A stretch of DNA of 64,000 bases from Microbacterium sp. AZCO (GTDB lineage Bacteria > Actinomycetota > Actinomycetes > Actinomycetales > Microbacteriaceae). Both the position numbers and the translations under genes were made by a program. Location of the stretch: NCBI RefSeq assembly GCF_039614715.1, contig NZ_CP154857.1:3720001-3784000 (forward strand), in the 5' to 3' direction. Position 1 is the first letter of the stretch. Every line of letters starts with the position of its first letter. The notes under the pieces were generated by a model. That model made no database searches. It was not told where the DNA came from and saw nothing but the letters and a program-made list of their open reading frames with translations. Of the stretch, positions 26,261 through 34,632 are shown one piece after another.

Positions 26261-28039
26261 ATGAGCAATGACGCCGCCCTCTCGACCGACCTCGACACGC
26301 GCTATCGCGACGCCTCGCTTCCCGTCGACGAGCGGGTCGAGATCCTCCTCGGCCAGATGACGCTCGCCGAGAAGGCGGGGCTCTTCTTCCACACGATGAT
26401 CGCGATGGGCCCCGGCGGCGAGCTGTCCGACGGCGACCCCGTCTTCGGGATCGCGTCCAACGCCGAGTACGTCGTCGACCGCAACCTGTCGCACTTCAAC
26501 CTGCTCGGCGTCGCGCCGACGGCCGGAGAGATCGCGCGCTGGCAGAACAAGCTCCAGGAGCTCGCGGCATCCACTCGTCTCGGCATCCCCGTGACGATCT
26601 CGACCGACCCGCGCCACGCCTTCAACGACAACCCGGGTGCGTCCTTCTTCGCGGGCCCGTTCTCGCAGTGGCCCGAACCCCTGGGTCTCGCGGCGACCCA
26701 CGACGCCGAGCTCGTCGAGAAGTTCGCCGACATCGCGCGGCAGGAGTACACGGCCGTCGGCATCCGCGTCGCGCTGCACCCGCAGGTCGACCTCGCGACG
26801 GAGCCGCGCTGGGCGCGTCAGCTGCAGACCTTCGGCGAGGACGCCGACCTCGCCGGCGAGCTGGGCGCCGCGTACGTCCGCGGCTTCCAGGGCTCCGCCT
26901 TCGGTGCGGGCTCCGTCAGCACCATGACCAAGCACTTCCCGGGCGGCGGCCCGCAGAAGGACGGCGAGGACCCGCACTTCGACTACGGCCGCGAGCAGGT
27001 CTACCCGGGTGGCCGGTTCGAGCTGCACCTCAAGCCCTTCGAGGCCGTCTTCGCCGCGGGCGGGCGCCAGATCATGCCGTACTACGGCATGCCCGTCGGC
27101 ACCGAGTACGAGGAGGTCGGCTTCGGCTTCAACAAATCGGTCCTCACGGGTCTGCTGCGCGAGCGGTTCGGCTTCGACGGCATCGTCTGCACCGACTGGG
27201 GCCTCATCACCGACCAGCCGATCATGGGCACCGACTTCGCCGCACGCGCCTGGGGCGTGGAGCACCTCACACCCGCCGAGCGCATGATCAAGGTGCTCGA
27301 CGCGGGCGCCGATCAGTTCGGCGGCGAGCACGACCCCCGTCTGCTCATCTCACTCGTCGAGGATGGCCGCGTGAGCGAGGAGCGGCTGGATGCCTCGGCC
27401 CGCCGCCTGCTGCGCGAGAAGTTCGAGCTCGGCCTGTTCGAGAACCCGTACGTGGATGCCGAGGCCGCCGACGCGATCGTCGGCTCGGCCGCCTTCCGCG
27501 CGGCGGGCGAGGCGGCGCAGCGCGCGTCGATCGCCGTGCTGTCCAACACGGGAGTCCTGCCGCTCGCCGGATCGCCGAAGCTCTACGTCGAGGGGATCGA
27601 CGCCGAGACGGCCCGGCTGTACGGCGTCGTCGTCGAGACGCCGGAAGAGGCGGATGCCGCGATCCTGCGCCTGCAGGCGCCGTTCGAGGTGCGCGACTCG
27701 ATGTTCGAGAACTTCTTCCACGCCGGGTCGCTCGACTTCGCGGAGGAGACCATCGCGCACGTCCGCGAGGTCGCGGCGGTCGTGCCGACCGTGGTGGACG
27801 TGTTCCTCGATCGCCCCGCGATCCTCGCGCCCATCGTCGAGGCGGCCCACGCCGTCGTGGCGAACTGGGGAGCGAACCCCGCGGCGCTCCTCGACGTGCT
27901 CACGGGCGCCGTGCCGGCCAAGGGCAAGCTGCCGTTCGACGTGCCGCGGTCGATGGCGGCGGTCGAGGCATCCCGTCCCGATGTGCCCTTCGACACCGAG
28001 GACCCGCTCTTCCGGTTCGGGCACGGCCTCGCCCTCTGA
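26261..28039 (+). CDS. Glycoside hydrolase family 3 protein (beta-glucosidase-like)
   Basis: This 592-residue protein is a retaining GH3 glycosidase. The N-terminal barrel has the KHFPGGG motif and the nucleophile region GFDGIVCTDWGLI, with Asp312 as predicted nucleophile. A C-terminal alpha/beta sandwich follows (about 405-592), ending FRFGHGL, typical of beta-glucosidases and beta-xylosidases. There is no signal peptide, so it probably hydrolyses imported oligosaccharides in the cytoplasm. A strong promoter places transcription at the ATG. The convergent GNAT-GH16 gene ends 2 bp away, so two carbohydrate-related proteins are adjacent. Confidence 0.93.
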   Translation: MSNDAALSTDLDTRYRDASLPVDERVEILLGQMTLAEKAGLFFHTMIAMGPGGELSDGDPVFGIASNAEYVVDRNLSHFNLLGVAPTAGEIARWQNKLQELAASTRLGIPVTISTDPRHAFNDNPGASFFAGPFSQWPEPLGLAATHDAELVEKFADIARQEYTAVGIRVALHPQVDLATEPRWARQLQTFGEDADLAGELGAAYVRGFQGSAFGAGSVSTMTKHFPGGGPQKDGEDPHFDYGREQVYPGGRFELHLKPFEAVFAAGGRQIMPYYGMPVGTEYEEVGFGFNKSVLTGLLRERFGFDGIVCTDWGLITDQPIMGTDFAARAWGVEHLTPAERMIKVLDAGADQFGGEHDPRLLISLVEDGRVSEERLDASARRLLREKFELGLFENPYVDAEAADAIVGSAAFRAAGEAAQRASIAVLSNTGVLPLAGSPKLYVEGIDAETARLYGVVVETPEEADAAILRLQAPFEVRDSMFENFFHAGSLDFAEETIAHVREVAAVVPTVVDVFLDRPAILAPIVEAAHAVVANWGANPAALLDVLTGAVPAKGKLPFDVPRSMAAVEASRPDVPFDTEDPLFRFGHGLAL

Positions 28040-28041
28040 CG

Positions 28042-29307
28042 TCACACCGGAGGGTAGGTGCGGACGCGGTCCACGCGGAAGCGGTGCGGCAGGGCCGCGG
28101 CATCCCGAATCCCCTTCTCGGGCGGGAACTCGTACACGTCGAGCATGAGCTGAACGGGGTAGTCGAGGGTCTGGGCGACGGTCTTCACCCACCGGTGGTC
28201 GATGAAGAACCGCAGGCGGTCGGGCGTCCACTCGACGGCGTAATCGTGGAAGTCGGTGAGATCGCCCTCGACGCGGATCTTCTCGAAGTCCTCCCGCAGT
28301 CTCGGATCGTTCTGCGCCTTGACGCCGACCCCCACCCAGCCGCCGGCGTCGTCGAGCTCGGAGCCGAAGATCTCGGCGATGCAGATCTCGCCGCAGTCGT
28401 CGGGGTCGTCTTCGAAGCCGATCGGCCAGAAGGCGACCATGGCGGAGGGATGCCGGATCGCCGCGAGCCGCGCCTCGATCACCCCGAAGCGGGGCAGCCA
28501 GAGCCGCCGTTCCGGCTGCTCCTCACGCACCGTGAGACCCTTCCGGAACCGGTGCTGCCCGACGCGCGAGGCGAGCGGGCCGGAGAACTGACCCGATTGC
28601 AGGTGTGAGACGCGGAGGTCGCCGTCGAGGTCGGGAGCCCACGGGGGCGTATCGGCATCGATCCGCAGCTCGAGTCCCGGCGCTCCCACCGTGTAGCGCG
28701 CCGCCGCGCGCTCCCGCGACGACCAGTGCGGCGTGTAGAACGGCCACCACAGCTTCTCGTCGAGCACGCCTTCGTCGAACCGCTCCTCGACGTCGGGTTC
28801 ACGACCCGTGAGGTCGAGGGGCGACATGTCGAGCTCCCACACGTTGAAGGTGAGCTCGGCGCCGCGCCAGGGCATCGTGTCGCTCCCGGTCAGGGCGAAG
28901 CCCGCGCGCCGGCAGAGGGCGTTCGAGCCGGGATTGTCGACGCCGGGGTAGGCCACGAGGAGGTCGCGCTCGCCGTGCGCGCGCACGTCGGCGATGATGT
29001 GCCGCAGCGCCTCGGTCGCGACTCCGCGCCCCTGCCACCCGGGCTCCACTCCCCACCCCGTCTCATACGCGGGACGACCACGATGCTCGACGCGCCACCA
29101 CCCGATACTCCCCGCCGGCACGCCGTCGACGTCGATGCGGAACATCCGCGATTCGCCCGTCTCCCAATTGCGCAGGTAGCGGGCATGGCGGTCGACGACC
29201 TGCTCCGGCGCCTCGGGCCCGCCGAGGAACCTCGTCATCTCGGGAGTGTTCGCGCGCTCGAGCACGGTGAGATCGTCGACGCTCCAGCGGTGCAGGGTCA
29301 CCGTCAT
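28042..29307 (-). CDS. GNAT acetyltransferase fused to a GH16-like beta-glucanase domain
   Basis: This 421-residue fusion has no stop codon between its halves. Residues 1-160 are a GNAT domain (VEPGWQGRGVATEALRHIIA is the acetyl-CoA loop), very like the protein of the next gene upstream. From Met161 a lamin/concanavalin-like GH16 domain begins (LDEKLWWPFYTPHWSSRER, WLPRFGVIEARLAAI, HDYAVEWTPDRLRFFIDHRW). GH16 enzymes carry E-x-D-x-x-E; here the motif reads EICIAE, with Glu307 and Glu312 kept but Cys309 in place of Asp. No signal peptide is present. Met161 could also be a separate start, though no stop ends the first domain. The first codons overlap the upstream GNAT gene by 4 bp. Confidence 0.8.
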   Translation of the reverse strand: MTVTLHRWSVDDLTVLERANTPEMTRFLGGPEAPEQVVDRHARYLRNWETGESRMFRIDVDGVPAGSIGWWRVEHRGRPAYETGWGVEPGWQGRGVATEALRHIIADVRAHGERDLLVAYPGVDNPGSNALCRRAGFALTGSDTMPWRGAELTFNVWELDMSPLDLTGREPDVEERFDEGVLDEKLWWPFYTPHWSSRERAAARYTVGAPGLELRIDADTPPWAPDLDGDLRVSHLQSGQFSGPLASRVGQHRFRKGLTVREEQPERRLWLPRFGVIEARLAAIRHPSAMVAFWPIGFEDDPDDCGEICIAEIFGSELDDAGGWVGVGVKAQNDPRLREDFEKIRVEGDLTDFHDYAVEWTPDRLRFFIDHRWVKTVAQTLDYPVQLMLDVYEFPPEKGIRDAAALPHRFRVDRVRTYPPV

Positions 29308-29819
29308 GCGCGCCACTCCGGCTCGATGACCCAGATGTCCACCTCGACGTCGCCGTCGTCGGACGGGAAGACCCCGCGCCCGCGGAGCTCGAACCCGACG
29401 CGCCGGCACAGTGCGATGGACGCCTCGTTGCCCACGTGCGAGTACCCCACGACGGGGCGCCCGGTCGTCGCGACGGCCAGGTCGATGACCCTGCCGAGGG
29501 CCTCGGTCGCGACGCCCCGACCCTGCCACGCGGGCTCGACGGCGCAGCCGATCTCGCAGACCGGCTCGCCCTCGTGCTCCTCGGTCCACCAGCCTGCGTA
29601 GCCTGCGACCTGGCCGTCGACCTCGACCCGGAACACGGCACCCTCGCCCGTCTCGGCGAAGGAGAGGTATTCGGCGTGGCGTGTGGCCAGCTCGTCCGGC
29701 GACTCGGGACCGCCGAGGAAGGTCGTCATCTCGGCAGAATTCGCGCGCTCGAGCACCTCGAGGTCGGCATCCGTCCACGGCACGAGCGCCATGCGCTCTT
29801 CTGCGAGGGCCTCCGTCAC
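29304..29819 (-). CDS. GNAT family N-acetyltransferase
   Basis: This 171-residue acetyltransferase has the acetyl-CoA loop CAVEPAWQGRGVATEALGRV and the C-terminal SIALCRRVGFELRGRG. It is closely related to the N-terminal half of the next gene: both contain LERAN(S/T)xEMTxFLGGPE and WQGRGVATEAL. The pair looks like a tandem duplication, joined by an ATGA overlap. GTG 29819 is chosen because TAGACT (29826-29831, reverse strand) ends 6 nt upstream; an ATG at 29792 is a possible shorter start. The substrate is unknown. Confidence 0.87.
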   Translation of the reverse strand: MTEALAEERMALVPWTDADLEVLERANSAEMTTFLGGPESPDELATRHAEYLSFAETGEGAVFRVEVDGQVAGYAGWWTEEHEGEPVCEIGCAVEPAWQGRGVATEALGRVIDLAVATTGRPVVGYSHVGNEASIALCRRVGFELRGRGVFPSDDGDVEVDIWVIEPEWRA

Positions 29820-29880
29820 GCCGCGAGTCTAGGCGCGTCCTCCGACACGCGCCCATCCCCTGCGCCTGACCCCGACGCAC

Positions 29881-29955
29881 GAGATCAGGAGAAAGCGTCT
29901 GGATCAGGAGGGATGAGCGCAGATCGTCCTGATCCGGGCGCTGTGCCCTGATCTC
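29881..29955. promoter_or_regulatory. Nested CCTGATC dyads upstream of the acyl-CoA oxidase gene
   Basis: Four copies of GATCAGG/CCTGATC make two nested perfect 9-bp inverted repeats. GAGATCAGG (29881-29889) pairs with CCTGATCTC (29947-29955), and GGATCAGGA (29901-29909) pairs with TCCTGATCC (29927-29935). The block lies 160-240 bp before the oxidase start, inside a 298-bp gene-free stretch. It could be a multi-site operator or an RNA hairpin. Confidence 0.55.
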
Positions 29956-30117
29956 GGAGCGGCCGCCACGCCGTCTGATGTCGGGACCGCACAAGTCCGA
30001 CGAGACACGTCGGCCGATGCGTTTGTGAAGAACGACTAACCGACTTGGGAGTCAATTGTGGGAGTCCTACGGTCGAAAGCGACCTTCCCCGTCCGATCAC
30101 GCCGAGAGGTGCTGCCA

Positions 30118-32220
30118 ATGGCCGACGCCGCCGTCCGTTCCAAGAAGCCCGCCACGAGCAAGCGCACGCCCGCCGGAGGCGCGCCGACCGCGCCGCACAC
30201 GGCGGCCGAGGCATCCGATTCCCGCATCGACATCGCACACGTGACCGACCTGCTCCTGGGCACGTGGGCCGACACCCGCCGCGAGGCGCGGGGGATGATC
30301 AAGGACCCCGCCTTCTGGCGCGTCGAGGGACAGCCGATGCCCGAGCACCGCGAGCGGGTGCTCGCGCAGCTGCACGCGCTCGTCGACGCGGGCGGCTCGC
30401 AGCGCGCGTTCCCCGAGGAGTACGGCGGCAAGAACGACAACGGCGCCAACCTGGCCGGCTTCCAGGAGCTCGTCCTGGCCGACCCGAGCCTGCAGATCAA
30501 GTCGGGCGTGCAGTGGGGTCTGTTCGGCTCCGCGATCTATCAGCTGGGCACGAAGACGCACCACGACAAGTGGCTCAAGAGCGTCATGAACCTCGACCTG
30601 CCGGGCGCGTTCGCCATGACCGAGACGGGCCACGGCTCTGACGTGGCGGCGATCGGCACGACGGCGACGTACGACCCCGACACGGAGGAGTTCGTCATCC
30701 ACACGCCGTTCCGCGGCGCCTGGAAGGACTACCTCGGCAACGCGGCGCTGCACGGCAAGGCCGCGACGGTCTTCGCCCAGCTCATCACCGGCGGCGTCAA
30801 CTACGGCGTGCACTGCTTCTTCGTGCCCCTGCGCGACGACGAGGGCGAGTTCCTCCCCGGTATCGGCGGCGAGGACGACGGTGTCAAGGGCGGCCTCAAC
30901 GGCATCGACAACGGCCGGCTGCACTTCGACCACGTCCGCATCCCGCGCGAGAACCTCCTCAACCGCTACGGCGACGTCGCGGCCGACGGTACCTACTCGA
31001 GCGACATCCCCACCCCGGGCCGCCGCTTCTTCACGATGCTCGGCGCGCTCGTGCAGGGCCGGGTGTCGCTCGACGGCGCCGCGACGACCGGGACCGCGCT
31101 CGCGGAGTACATCGCCATCACGTACGCGAACCAGCGTCGCCAGTTCGACTCCGGCGCGGGCACGCCCGAGGTGGTCCTGCTCGACTACGGCAAGCACCAG
31201 CGCCGGCTCCTCCCGCGCGTCGCGCAGACGTACGCGCAGTTCTTCGCGCACGACGAGCTGCTCAAGAAGTTCGACGGCGTCTTCGGCGGCACGAGCGACA
31301 CCCCCGCGGAGCGCGAGGACCTCGAGACGCTCGCCGCCGCCCTCAAGCCCCTCTCGACGTGGAATGCGCTCGACACGATCCAGGAGTGCCGCGAGGCGTG
31401 CGGCGGCTCGGGCTTCCTCGCCGAGAACCGCCTCGTGGGCCTGCACCAGGACCTCGACGTCTACGTCACCTTCGAGGGCGACAACAACGTGCTCCTGCAG
31501 CTCGTCGGCAAGCGGCTGCTGGCCGACTACGCCAAGCAGTTCAAGGGGAAGGATGCCGCGGCCCTCGCCCGCATCGCCCTCGGCCAGACGGCGGGCAAGG
31601 TCTTCCACGGCGCGGGCCTGCGTCAGATCGGCCAGACCGTCGGCGACTTCGGCTCGACGGCCCGCTCGGTCGAGCGCGGCCTCCGCGCCGACCAGCAGCA
31701 CGAGCTGCTGTCGGGCCGGGTGCAGCAGATGATCGCCGACGTCGCGGGTCGCCTGCGGCCGGCGTCGAAGCTCTCCCGCGAGGACGCGGCGGCGCTGTTC
31801 AACGCCAACCAGTCCGAGCTCATCGAGGCGGCGCGCGCGCACGCCGAGCTGCTGCAGTGGGAGGCGTTCACCGACGCCGTCAACACCATCGAGGAGGAGG
31901 GCACGAAGCACGTCCTCACCTGGATGCGCGACCTCTTCGGCCTCTCGCTCATCGAGCGCCACCTCGCGTGGTACCTCATCCACGGACGCCTCTCGGCCCA
32001 GCGCGCCGGCGCCGTCTCGTCGTACATCGACCGGCTGTGCGCGCGGCTCCGCCCGCACGCGCAGGATCTCGTCGACGCCTTCGGCTTCGCCCCCGAGCAC
32101 GTCCGCGCACCCATCGCGTCGGGCGCCGAGCTCGCGCGCCAGACGGAGGCGGCCGAGTACTACGCCGCGCTCGCGGCATCCGGAACCGCTCCGGTCTCGG
32201 AGAAGTCGCTCAAGCGCTGA
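30118..32220 (+). CDS. Acyl-CoA oxidase (acyl-CoA dehydrogenase superfamily)
   Basis: This 700-residue FAD enzyme oxidises acyl-CoA to trans-2-enoyl-CoA, passing electrons to oxygen if it is a true oxidase. The length, twice that of a dehydrogenase, is typical of the ACOX type. Motifs are AMTETGHGSDVAAIGTTATY (flavin and substrate binding), CREACGGSGFLAENR and YVTFEGDNNVLLQ, with predicted catalytic Glu453. The first 40 residues are Lys/Ala/Pro-rich and disordered. ATG 30118 follows GAGAGG; the in-frame GTG at 30058 lacks such a site. A 30-bp perfect palindrome ends the transcript. Nested CCTGATC dyads upstream suggest regulation. Confidence 0.92.
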   Translation: MADAAVRSKKPATSKRTPAGGAPTAPHTAAEASDSRIDIAHVTDLLLGTWADTRREARGMIKDPAFWRVEGQPMPEHRERVLAQLHALVDAGGSQRAFPEEYGGKNDNGANLAGFQELVLADPSLQIKSGVQWGLFGSAIYQLGTKTHHDKWLKSVMNLDLPGAFAMTETGHGSDVAAIGTTATYDPDTEEFVIHTPFRGAWKDYLGNAALHGKAATVFAQLITGGVNYGVHCFFVPLRDDEGEFLPGIGGEDDGVKGGLNGIDNGRLHFDHVRIPRENLLNRYGDVAADGTYSSDIPTPGRRFFTMLGALVQGRVSLDGAATTGTALAEYIAITYANQRRQFDSGAGTPEVVLLDYGKHQRRLLPRVAQTYAQFFAHDELLKKFDGVFGGTSDTPAEREDLETLAAALKPLSTWNALDTIQECREACGGSGFLAENRLVGLHQDLDVYVTFEGDNNVLLQLVGKRLLADYAKQFKGKDAAALARIALGQTAGKVFHGAGLRQIGQTVGDFGSTARSVERGLRADQQHELLSGRVQQMIADVAGRLRPASKLSREDAAALFNANQSELIEAARAHAELLQWEAFTDAVNTIEEEGTKHVLTWMRDLFGLSLIERHLAWYLIHGRLSAQRAGAVSSYIDRLCARLRPHAQDLVDAFGFAPEHVRAPIASGAELARQTEAAEYYAALAASGTAPVSEKSLKR

Positions 32221-32246
32221 CCCGCCGCCGAAACCACCTTCCGGGC

Positions 32247-32276
32247 CGAGACCACCCTCACGTGAGGGTGGTCTCG
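32247..32276 (+). terminator. Perfect 30-bp palindrome after the acyl-CoA oxidase gene
   Basis: CGAGACCACCCTCAC (32247-32261) is followed at once by its complement GTGAGGGTGGTCTCG (32262-32276), flanked by a further CGGG/CCCG pair with one bulged base. It sits 26 bp after the stop codon, so termination is the likely role. Confidence 0.8.
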
Positions 32277-32338
32277 CCCGGAGCGGGTCGCTTCGCCCGG
32301 GTGCGGGCAGTGTCGGGGACCGGTCGTAGGGTGGGCGG

Positions 32339-32917
32339 GTGAACCCCTCCGTGCGCACCGGACCCGATGGCATCGCGCGGTGCGCCTGGGTCGGCGACGA
32401 CCCCGAGTACCGCCGCTACCACGACGAGGAGTGGGGCACGCCGCTGCACGGCGACCGGGCGCTCTACGAGAAGCTGAGCCTCGAGGGCTTCCAGGCGGGC
32501 TTGTCGTGGATCACGATCCTGCGCAAGCGTCCGCGCTTCCGCGAGGTCTTCGCAGGTTTCGAGCCCGAGGTCGTGGCCGGCTTCGGCGAAGCCGACATCG
32601 AGCGGCTCATGGCCGATCCCGGCATCGTCCGCAACCGCGCCAAGATCGAGGCGACGATCTCGAACGCCCGGCTCGTGACCGAGATGGATGCCGGTGAGCT
32701 CGATGCTCTGCTGTGGTCGTTCGCGCCCGCCGAGGCGCGGCCCCGCCCGGCGGGCTTCGGCGACATCCCGGCCGTGACCGCGGAGTCGACCGCCGCCTCG
32801 AAGGCCCTGCGCACGCGCGGCTTCCGGTTCGTCGGCCCGACGACGATCTATGCGCTGATGCAATCCTCGGGAATGGTCGACGACCACGTGGAGGGATGCT
32901 TCCGCGCCGGCGCGTGA
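32339..32917 (+). CDS. tag: DNA-3-methyladenine glycosylase I
   Basis: This 192-residue base-excision enzyme removes 3-methyladenine from alkylated DNA. The family's order is complete: RCAWVGDDPEYRRYHDEEWG, then LYEKLSLEGFQAGLSWITIL with the catalytic Glu, and C-terminal GFRFVGPTTIYALMQSSGM and DDHVEGCF. Cysteine and histidine residues in RCAW, YHDEEWG, DDH and GCF match the Tag zinc site. GTG 32339 lies exactly 6 nt after TAGGGT (32327-32332), which points to a leaderless transcript. The gene is single, between the oxidase terminator and the surface-protein gene. Confidence 0.95.
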   Translation: MNPSVRTGPDGIARCAWVGDDPEYRRYHDEEWGTPLHGDRALYEKLSLEGFQAGLSWITILRKRPRFREVFAGFEPEVVAGFGEADIERLMADPGIVRNRAKIEATISNARLVTEMDAGELDALLWSFAPAEARPRPAGFGDIPAVTAESTAASKALRTRGFRFVGPTTIYALMQSSGMVDDHVEGCFRAGA

Positions 32918-33032
32918 CCGATGCACGACCGGTTCCAGATGCGAAGGGTCATGATCCGAAACCGGACATGTGCCTGTAACACGGCGCAGCCAGTCTCGGT
33001 GGTACGCTCCCCGAAGCGAGCTACACAGCTGA

Positions 33033-33061
33033 CCAGGCGGGGTGGCCTTTGGACCGCCTGG
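33033..33061 (+). promoter_or_regulatory. Leader hairpin before the surface-protein gene
   Basis: CCAGGCGG (33033-33040) and CCGCCTGG (33054-33061) form a perfect 8-bp stem in the 203-bp gap before the GTG at 33121. Its role is unknown. Confidence 0.4.
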
Positions 33062-33120
33062 TGTCGTTCCGAAAACTCCCTCGCCGGATTCATTGTTCGA
33101 GTTCACTGAGGGGGCAACTC

Positions 33121-33855
33121 GTGAAGAAATCTGTTCGTTCCTCGAGCCTTGCGGCGGCAGCAGTCGTCGCAGGGCTCCTTTCCGTTTTCGCGGTTGGCGG
33201 GGCCGCGAACGCGGCCGACCCGGAGATCATCGGCGAAGGCCATGTCACTCTGAACTTCTCCACCACTCCGGGTTCCGTCGACATCACGATCTGGACGCAC
33301 AATCTGTCGACGGTCGAAGCCTGGGGCGCTGCCGTCGTGCGTGACATCGACGGCGTGAATCACCCGACCAACCTGGAGCACTACGACCCGGGTCAGGAGA
33401 AGACCTTCTTCCGGTCGCTTCCCGGCTACACCTGCGCCGACCTCGGCAAGGGTGCGGTCGCGTTCGCCTTCGGATTCGGCAGCCTCTCCAACCCCGAGCC
33501 CGACTGGATCGGCGCGCCGCTGTCGTACCCCGACCCGCGGATCACGGTCGTCGGATGCGACGTCGTGCCGAACCCCACGGGCGGAGACCCCGACCCCGCG
33601 CCGCCGACGACGACCCCGCCGGTCGTTACGCCCGGCTCGACGACTCCGCCCGCCGGCGGCACGACGACCCCGACGACGACCGTGACCACGACGTCGACGG
33701 GCACCAACACCCTGCCCGCGGCCAAGACGGACGGTGCCGACCTCGCCGGTGCGACGTCGACCGCGTCGCCGGTCTTCGGCCTCGCCGTGACGGTGGGCGC
33801 GCTCCTGGCGGCCGCCGCAGGATCGGTCATCGCAGGAGCCCTGCGCCGCCGATGA
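33121..33855 (+). CDS. Secreted surface protein with Pro/Thr stalk and C-terminal anchor, likely sortase substrate
   Basis: This 244-residue protein has a signal peptide (KKSVRSSSLAAAAVVAGLLS, cleaved near ANAA), a compact domain of about 130 residues with two cysteines, and a Pro/Thr/Gly-rich wall-spanning stalk (about 158-200). The C-terminal membrane segment FGLAVTVGALLAAAAGSVIA is closed by RRR. Stalk, hydrophobic helix and basic tail are the layout of a sortase sorting signal, and a sortase gene overlaps it. No canonical LPxTG or LAxTG is present; the nearest string is NTLPAAKTDGADLAG. The globular domain is not recognised. GTG 33121 follows GAGGGGG. The gene overlaps the sortase gene by 4 bp. 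Confidence 0.8.
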   Translation: MKKSVRSSSLAAAAVVAGLLSVFAVGGAANAADPEIIGEGHVTLNFSTTPGSVDITIWTHNLSTVEAWGAAVVRDIDGVNHPTNLEHYDPGQEKTFFRSLPGYTCADLGKGAVAFAFGFGSLSNPEPDWIGAPLSYPDPRITVVGCDVVPNPTGGDPDPAPPTTTPPVVTPGSTTPPAGGTTTPTTTVTTTSTGTNTLPAAKTDGADLAGATSTASPVFGLAVTVGALLAAAAGSVIAGALRRR

Positions 33856-34514
33856 TCCGCTCCGCACGCCGAGCGCGCACTCCGCTCGTCGTCGCGGCGG
33901 TCACCCTCGCCCTCGTCCTGTCGGGGTGTGCAACACCCCGACAGGACCCGGCGGGTGCAAGCGGCACTCCTACGGTGTCGGCGGCACCGACCCCGCCACC
34001 GACTCCTTCGGCGGCGGGCTCGCCCGCCGCCGATCTCGTGCCGGTCGCGGCGCCGACGCGTCTGACGTTCCCGGCGGCGGGGATCGACGGCCCGGTCGAC
34101 GAGTACACGGCGGCGGATGCCGAGGCCGCGGGCGGGGTCAACCCCGACAGCCTCGACGAGATCGCCTGGTACTCCGGCATCTCCGACCCGATGCCCGGCA
34201 CCGACGCGAAGAACACCGTCTACCTCTTCGGTCACTCGTGGATCGAGCCGGCCGTCTTCAACGGGCTGAAGGACGTCGTCGTCGGCGACCAGGCGACGGT
34301 CACGACCGCCAACGGCGAACTGGTCTACGAGGTCGACGACGTCTTCACGCTCGCCAAGCCCGACTTCACACAGGACCCGCGCGTCGTCGCGATGGTGCCC
34401 GGCCGGCTCGCGCTCGTCACGTGCCACCGCCCCGAGGGCTGGGACCCGTCGGAGCACGCGCCCGACAACACCGTCGTCTTCCTGCACCTCGTGTCGGCGA
34501 CCCCCGCCGCCTGA
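33852..34514 (+). CDS. Class F-like sortase with lipoprotein signal
   Basis: This 220-residue transpeptidase would attach the preceding surface protein to the wall or trim it. The N-terminus is a lipobox, LVLSGC, with Cys26 as lipid-anchored residue, whereas sortases more often use a transmembrane anchor. A Pro/Ala/Thr linker leads to the sortase barrel at about 70-220. His128 in YLFGHSW and Cys191 in LALVTCHRPEGW are the predicted catalytic pair, with Arg193 nearby. The lipobox codons form a perfect 15-bp hairpin with atypical codons (TGT, GCA, ACA, CGA). The ATG overlaps the stop of the substrate gene, indicating translational coupling. Confidence 0.87.
   Translation: MIRSARRARTPLVVAAVTLALVLSGCATPRQDPAGASGTPTVSAAPTPPPTPSAAGSPAADLVPVAAPTRLTFPAAGIDGPVDEYTAADAEAAGGVNPDSLDEIAWYSGISDPMPGTDAKNTVYLFGHSWIEPAVFNGLKDVVVGDQATVTTANGELVYEVDDVFTLAKPDFTQDPRVVAMVPGRLALVTCHRPEGWDPSEHAPDNTVVFLHLVSATPAA
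33915..33947. repeat. Perfect 15-bp hairpin over the sortase lipobox codons
   Basis: GTCCTGTCGGGGTGT (33915-33929) and ACACCCCGACAGGAC (33933-33947) are exact complements separated only by GCA. The arms encode VLSGC and TPRQD. It lies 63 nt into the coding sequence, so it may slow or stop translation or transcription, or be a remnant of a palindromic element. Confidence 0.9.
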
Positions 34515-34632
34515 CGGGCGAGGGATGCCGCGTCCCCGCAGCTGATCGCCCCACAGGCGCCGCGATCGGCGTCCGACCCGCGAGTAGCCTGGACGGGCGC
34601 CCGGCACGGGCAGCCGTCCAAGGAGGTGCTCG

